Shown here one piece after another: positions 59,066-64,000 of a DNA stretch of 64,000 nucleotides; within the stretch, counting starts at the first letter, position 1, and the number at the start of each line of letters is the position of its first letter. Location: the NCBI GenBank assembly GCA_019022495.1, contig JAFEKR010000065.1:1-64000 (forward strand), in the 5' to 3' direction. The notes below the pieces were generated by a model. It searched no databases and had not been told where the DNA came from. It was given only the letters and a program-made list of their open reading frames with translations. A program made the position numbers and the translations under genes. Source of the DNA: Epichloe hybrida (lineage: Eukaryota; Ascomycota; Sordariomycetes; Hypocreales; Clavicipitaceae).

Positions 59066-60619
59066 ATTTAGCTTACTTACACTCTAGAATACTAGAAATT
59101 GCGCTTAGGGTCTAACGATAGAGTTCTATATTAACTGTTAATAGGGGAAAGAGTCCTCTATAAACATGTTTAAGGGTTATAAGTAGAATCTCAAGATAAT
59201 CTAGTTTAGATTTATCTGGATTAGTAGCAATAATATTCCTAAGCATTATACTATTCTATTCTTAGTAATAGAACTATTAGTTACTTTCTGTTTAAAATCG
59301 TTAACAAATGTTATTAACTATTTATTTGTATATAAAGCCTTTGTTTACTAGATAATTAAGGTAATACTACTTAGCATCACCTAAAAGCATAATAGGAAGG
59401 GCCTTATGCATGTATTCCTACAGGAGATTTAGTCTATTATATTTATTCTAGAATAAGTTAACTTTTAGCGTGAGGAAGTTATATATTTTCCTACTATAAT
59501 AGTTATTATCCTTATAGCTCTTTATAAGTTCTAAGATCTTTCTTACGATTTAATCTTTAGATAGGATTATCACTGTTTGCATAGCTAGGGTTATCTATTA
59601 CATTGGTTGTTCTGGAATAATCAGCGGAATTGTTAGATTTATCAGGGGTTTAGGTGTGTTTCTTCCTAGAGGTAGTTGTGTAGCTAGAGGGTTGTTTAAA
59701 GCGGGATTATAAGGGTTATTAATTAGGGGATTGTATATAGGAGGATTATATACTAAAGGGTAATGGATAGGGGCAGTGTAAATTAAAGGGCTTGTAATTA
59801 GAGGGCTTTTAAGGGCAGGATTATTTAAAGAGAGGAATTTGCCTCTGGTGATTTACTTTGCGATTTTGTTTTTAGGCCACTGTGACATTGTTTCTTCTTT
59901 AAGGACTTAAATTAACGATTTAACGATCTTACTGCTTGAATTTCAAATAATATAAACGCTATTCTTGCGTAAGCAGTCTCATAATTCACGTACTAAAGGT
60001 CATAAAGCTTAATCAAGTGTTTCTTTCATCTAGCTATTAAGGTTATTATAGAAGATCTCCTAAAGAGCAAGATCTTTATATTAACCGCTCTCATAGACAT
60101 TAATCATCTAAGCAAGATAGTTATTAAGCTCCTATTCCTTAGCAGTCTAAGGATCTAGTTCTCTTAAGCTCTCCTAGTTAGTAGTAATAACTAAGGTATG
60201 TTTTTAAAGTCATAGAGGTAGGCTTACTTTATTAGGTCTTAACTAGGTAAGCTACTTTCCTTTAGTAGTCTAAGATAAAGCTTATTTATTACTTAGGGGT
60301 GCTATTATTAATGGTTTTTAGCTAGCGAGGCTAAGGGATTTTTAACTAGTAGGGTTAAGGGGTTTTTAATCTCTAGTTTGAGAAGTTATACGTGGCTATA
60401 AACTCTTGGTTAGTTAATTGGTTTTCTTGTAATGGATAATAGGATTGATTCTTCTATTAATAGTCGGAGACTCGCTAATAGAAAAAGTCAGATCCCTAGG
60501 AAGCCTAATATCTAGTATCTAGAGTCTATTTTCCTTTAGCACACTTCCTTAGGTAGCTAAAGGAAGGCCTCTTCTTAAGTAATTCCTAGCTTATCTGTGG
60601 TTTTTTAACCACTAATTAG
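59066..60619 (-). pseudogene. D2 gag and leader
   Basis: On the minus strand this is the 5' part of D2, collinear with D1 37450-39000. It would encode the capsid, but I can name no motif; a proline- and asparagine-rich stretch lies about 59640-59830. The leader (60380-60619) is shared with D1, and its first bases, CTAATTAGT on the minus strand, also with A1. It joins the Pol part at the F2 insertion point. Confidence 0.7.
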
Positions 60620-60851
60620 TATTAGTTACACTAAGGGATTGGTATACACTAGTGCAACGTAAGGTTAGGTTTAATAATATAATAAGGTCTAAGGATTAAA
60701 GCTATCTATAGCGTTATGTAGCCATAAGAAAAAGGGGGACGCAAGTCACGTGTGTGCCTCGCGTACGGGTGTAGCTAATCACAGTGCAGCGCTGCCGCAT
60801 GTGCTCCACTTTCCTAGTGGTCAACCCGATGATGACCCGGTTGTCGCAACA
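60620..60851 (-). repeat. D2 5' LTR
   Basis: It begins TATTAGTTACACT (TG turned to TA) and ends GTCGCAACA, 232 bp. GTCACGTG at 60745-60752. Confidence 0.92.
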
Positions 60852-60856
60852 ATTAC

Positions 60857-63661
60857 TTTCTCCTTAAAATTACCCTTATTTAGCTAACCTATTACTAGAT
60901 TTATAGTAGCTAACTAGCTATTTACTAAGGCTACTCTTACCTTAGTAGGTTTTAAGACTAGTATTATACTATAACTTCTTTAATATATTAGTACTTTTTC
61001 TTTTACTATAAAAATATTTACTATTTTCCTTTAAAGCTTTAGTAAGAGTACCTTATTTAATATAGGTTTACTTTTATAATTAAACCTTCTTAATAGTATA
61101 TTTATAAGGTTACTTTTCCTTAGTTTATACTTAATTATAAAATAGAAAGGGTAAAGAAATATATACTATTATACCTATCTTCTATTTAGCTTTTATTACC
61201 TTATAAAGGTTTATAAGTTATAATAGTCTAATAGAACCTCTATAAGTATCTCTATACCTTTAATATAATATTACTAGTGTTTAAATAACTTTACTATAGT
61301 AAGTAACTCTTAATTAGCTATACTATAGTTATATTTAGTATTTATAAACTTCCTTAACTAAAAGGCTACTAAATACTAATAGCCCTTATTATCCTACTAA
61401 GATAGAATCCTTATTATTATAAAAATTAAGGTATTTATCTTAATATATACTACTTAACTTAGGTTATAGTATTAGAGTAAAGGCGCTTACTAAAAGGTAT
61501 CTTTTAGCTAGTTAAATACTAACTACTCCTTTTCTCTAAATATAAACCTCCTAGTTTAAATACTATTTTAACTACCCTTTATTAGTATATAAAGGGGTAT
61601 TATAATCCTAAAGTATTTATAAATAAACTATTAATAGAAGTTATAGAATCTAAGAAATAACTATATATCCTTAAAACTTATAAGCTCCTTCTATTTCTTA
61701 ATTATATTAACTTAGTAAGTATTTATTAGTATTCTATTAATAAAGAGAATAAACCCTAGGAATTTTACTAACTCCTTATAGAAAAAGCACTTAAAAGGTT
61801 TTATATATAGCTTTACTAACCTTATATACTCTAAGACTTACTTAATATATTTAGTATACTTCTTTTCTATCTTAGAGAAAATTAAGATATTATCTAAATA
61901 TACTATATAAATAGTATTAACTAGCTTATAAAGCGCCTTATAAATATAGCTTTAAAAAGTAGCTAAGGTATTAGTTAATCTAAAAGGTATTATAAAGTAC
62001 TTATAGTGCTTATAATATATATAAAAAGCTATCTTTTACTTATTACTCTCTTTTATATAAATCTAGTAGTATATATCCTTAATATTAATCTTTAAAAAGA
62101 AATAAGCCTCTTAGTATTAATTAAGAATCTCTAAAATTAAGGGGAGAGTATAGTAATTCTTTTATATTACCTTATTAAGTCCCTAATAGTTAATATATAG
62201 CTAAAGTATTTTATTCTTCTTTAGTATAAATAAAATAAGCATACTTACTAGGCTCTTTAAGGGTCTTATCTAGCCTTTCTTTAGGTTATTATTAATATAT
62301 TCCTAGAGCTCCTTAAGTTTACCTTAGAAGAGAGAATAAATTAGTTTATATAAGGGTATAGCTCTTAGTATAAGATTAATTATATAGTTAGTTAACTTCT
62401 TTAATAAGAGACTTCTTACCTTATTTAATATAAATATATCTTTAAACTTATATAGTTTCTCTAGGATATCTTTAATAGTTTTATATACTTTTACTTTCTC
62501 TTTATCTTTAAGAGATATAAACTTATCTTTTATAATACCTATAATAGTATATACTATTATCTTATTATATATTACCTTTATAAACTTATAAGGAGTTAGT
62601 AATAAAAAAGCTATCTTTCTTTTTTTAAACTACTATTCTTATAAGTATAAGTATAGGTATATATATTCTTTTATAAGTATATATATTCTAATTAATATAG
62701 GCTTCCCTTTACTCTTAGGTCCTTATTAATAGCTATATATAGTAACTTAAAGTCTTTCTCTTTACCTTATAAATCTTTAATTATAATAAGTACCTTATAA
62801 ATACTATATTAAGAAACTATTAAAGCCCTTACTACCTTTAAGATAAGTGCTATAGCCTTAGCCTAATTAAGCTTATAAGTCTATATAAATTAAGCGCTTA
62901 TAATATTAATTTTAGTATAACTATTAAGATTTACTACTATTTTAATATCTTTATACCTATAAATAGTAACTAGTATATAAAATTAGTATCCTACTAGTAC
63001 CCTAGTGTCTAAGGTAAAGGTAAAGGCTTTTACTTCTATCTCTAGGAGTTTTCCTAACCCTCTTACTAGTCTTTTCTTAGCTTATTATAATTATAAATAA
63101 GATACTTAGTATTACTATAATTATAGTATTACTTTTTTCCTTAGGGTTTATTATTATTTAGGTAAGTAGCTAGGGTTCTTTTCTTATCCTTATTCTTATC
63201 TCTTTAGTCCTTATTTAGCTAATACCCTTATAAGGAATTATACCTTTAGTATTAAGCTACCTTATATAAGCCCTTTTTTTCTAAATTATTTAGCTTTTGC
63301 TTATTCTTTAATATTACCTCCTAGAATTACTAGGTAAGTTATATAATATCTTCTTATATTAGGCTAGTAATATTTATGTGTAAGTTAATATAATCTTATA
63401 AGTTAGGAATTAACTTTATAAAGAATATAAGGGTGTAAGTCTTCTTTAAAGCTTACTCTAGGTATTTCTTTAGTAAAGCTAAGTAAATACTAAACTTAAT
63501 AAAACTCTAGCTCTCCTTTTACTTTATATTCTCTAGTTATATAGTTATTTATATATTATAGCTTATAGTGTTCTTAAGTAATATAAGGGTTTATTCCTAG
63601 AACTTATTTTAATTATCCTTAGGGTAATTATAGCTATTAGCTAGTTATTCTTTAATATATT
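60857..63661 (-). pseudogene. G Gypsy protease, reverse transcriptase and RNase H remnant
   Basis: The minus strand reads a protease-like block (about 62930-63060, FTLDTRVLVGYQF), the lead-in INLILRAIPLYKLIYSL (about 62340-62400), then reverse transcriptase: SMLILFILKKNKIL, GLNKVI, EAYFFLKINIKDIYY, IPFRLTNTLATFQ and VYLDNILIFSK (about 61880-62270; the Y-L-D-D active site reads Y-L-D-N). RNase H lies about 61150-61650 (for example YYSKVI and LVILYQKYRD). Gag lies towards 63661. It joins the integrase at 47425. Many TAA and TAG codons. Confidence 0.83.
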
Positions 63662-64000
63662 TATTGAAATGTAGGGAGCTAGTTGCCAGCTGGCAACAGC
63701 TGTACGGGTGCAAGCTCTACGGTCAGGGACCAATAGGGCTGCAACGTTGAATCAATCAACGCAACGCAACGGAAGGTTGTGGCAGTTATTAACTAATAGA
63801 ATTCGATTTAGATCACTTTTATGATATCTTATAGAGCAATAGAATTGATTTTAGATACGTTGTACGGGCAATGCGGCTATTGTTAGTTAAGAGGACTAGC
63901 TATCTAGCTAGTTAAAAAGATCTTCTTTCTCTCATAGACCTACTAACTGTATCAGTGGATCTGGGCCGCTAACGGGGTCTTACGGGCTACTTTTGATTTT
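63662..64000 (-). mobile_element. F3: partial LTR of a third F copy, cut by the window edge
   Basis: TATTGAAATGTAGGGAG is the complement of the F LTR end. The 339 bp shown match the last part of the F2 LTRs in reverse and keep many CpG sites. It may be a full element or a solo LTR; the rest is outside. Confidence 0.88.

Larger units (their letters stand above)
47431..60851 (-). mobile_element. D2: Ty1/Copia element nested in G, split by F2
   Basis: It has 232-bp LTRs (47431-47662 and 60620-60851) and a perfect ATTAC duplication (47426-47430 and 60852-60856). Without F2 and its ATTAT duplication it is about 6.3 kb, the same as D1, and aligns with D1 end to end. It is less mutated than D1. Confidence 0.93.
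44139..63661 (-). mobile_element. G: Ty3/Gypsy (chromodomain-type) element split by D2 and F3
   Basis: The minus strand encodes protease, reverse transcriptase, RNase H, integrase and a chromodomain-like tail, in Gypsy order. The 3' LTR is at the low-coordinate end. D2 sits in the integrase start region with an ATTAC duplication. At 63662 a further F LTR begins, so the gag start and 5' LTR are outside. It is inserted in X3. Confidence 0.85.

Noticed and set aside
1..64000. Mitochondrial or plasmid DNA because of high AT
   Set aside because: Nested LTR elements, Helitron and RIP-type changes indicate nuclear DNA; GC-rich spared patches show the AT bias is secondary.

Overview
This window looks like a repeat graveyard from a filamentous ascomycete (Pezizomycotina-type) genome. 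I find no intact host gene, tRNA or rRNA. It is AT-rich and almost completely tiled by transposable elements nested in one another. Their coding regions can still be read as Ty1/Copia, Ty3/Gypsy and Helitron proteins, but they are full of in-frame TAA and TAG codons, and catalytic Asp codons read Asn. This is the C-to-T (mostly CpA-to-TpA) signature of repeat-induced point mutation (RIP), which is why I infer a RIP-competent fungus. The lineage below that level is not determined.

Left half (1-32041). Two related DNA-transposon-like elements with CAGAG-type ends and pentanucleotide terminal arrays lie in opposite orientation: X1 (323-7433) and X2 (7900-32041). X1 is split by a Copia element, A1 (1664-7124), which is itself split by a short Gypsy-type element, B (2249-5386). 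X2 is split by Copia element F1 (8533-27366) and by a short Copia element, E (28714-31630). F1 is split by a Helitron, H (9804-21514). H carries a third CAGAG element, X4 (12099-15195, with a perfect 8-bp target duplication), and a roughly 756-bp element, S2. X4 carries another copy, S1. The deepest stack is therefore S1 in X4 in H in F1 in X2.

Right half (32042-64000). A degraded Copia element, A2 (about 32042-43334), is split by Copia D1 (32958-39231) and by S3 (41915-42661). After a short unassigned spacer comes a third arrayed CAGAG element, X3 (from 43487). It is split by a Ty3/Gypsy element, G (44139 to at least 63661), which is split by Copia D2 (47431-60851), which is split by Copia F2 (51918-59060). 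F2 is the best preserved element: one 1,660-codon reading frame with about 35 stops and no frameshift. A partial LTR of a third F copy (F3) starts at 63662 and runs off the window.

Boundaries rest on paired LTRs of equal length and matching target-site duplications: TAAGT for A1, TCGTG for B, ATTAG for F1, ATTAT for F2, CTAAA for E, TTAAG for D1, ATTAC for D2, 8 bp for X4 and 15 bp for each S copy. The least explained material is the CAGAG family, whose terminal arrays use a different pentamer in different members (TGTAA, TGTAT, TGTAG), and the S family with its constant 15-bp duplication. All readings are manual; no database search was run.
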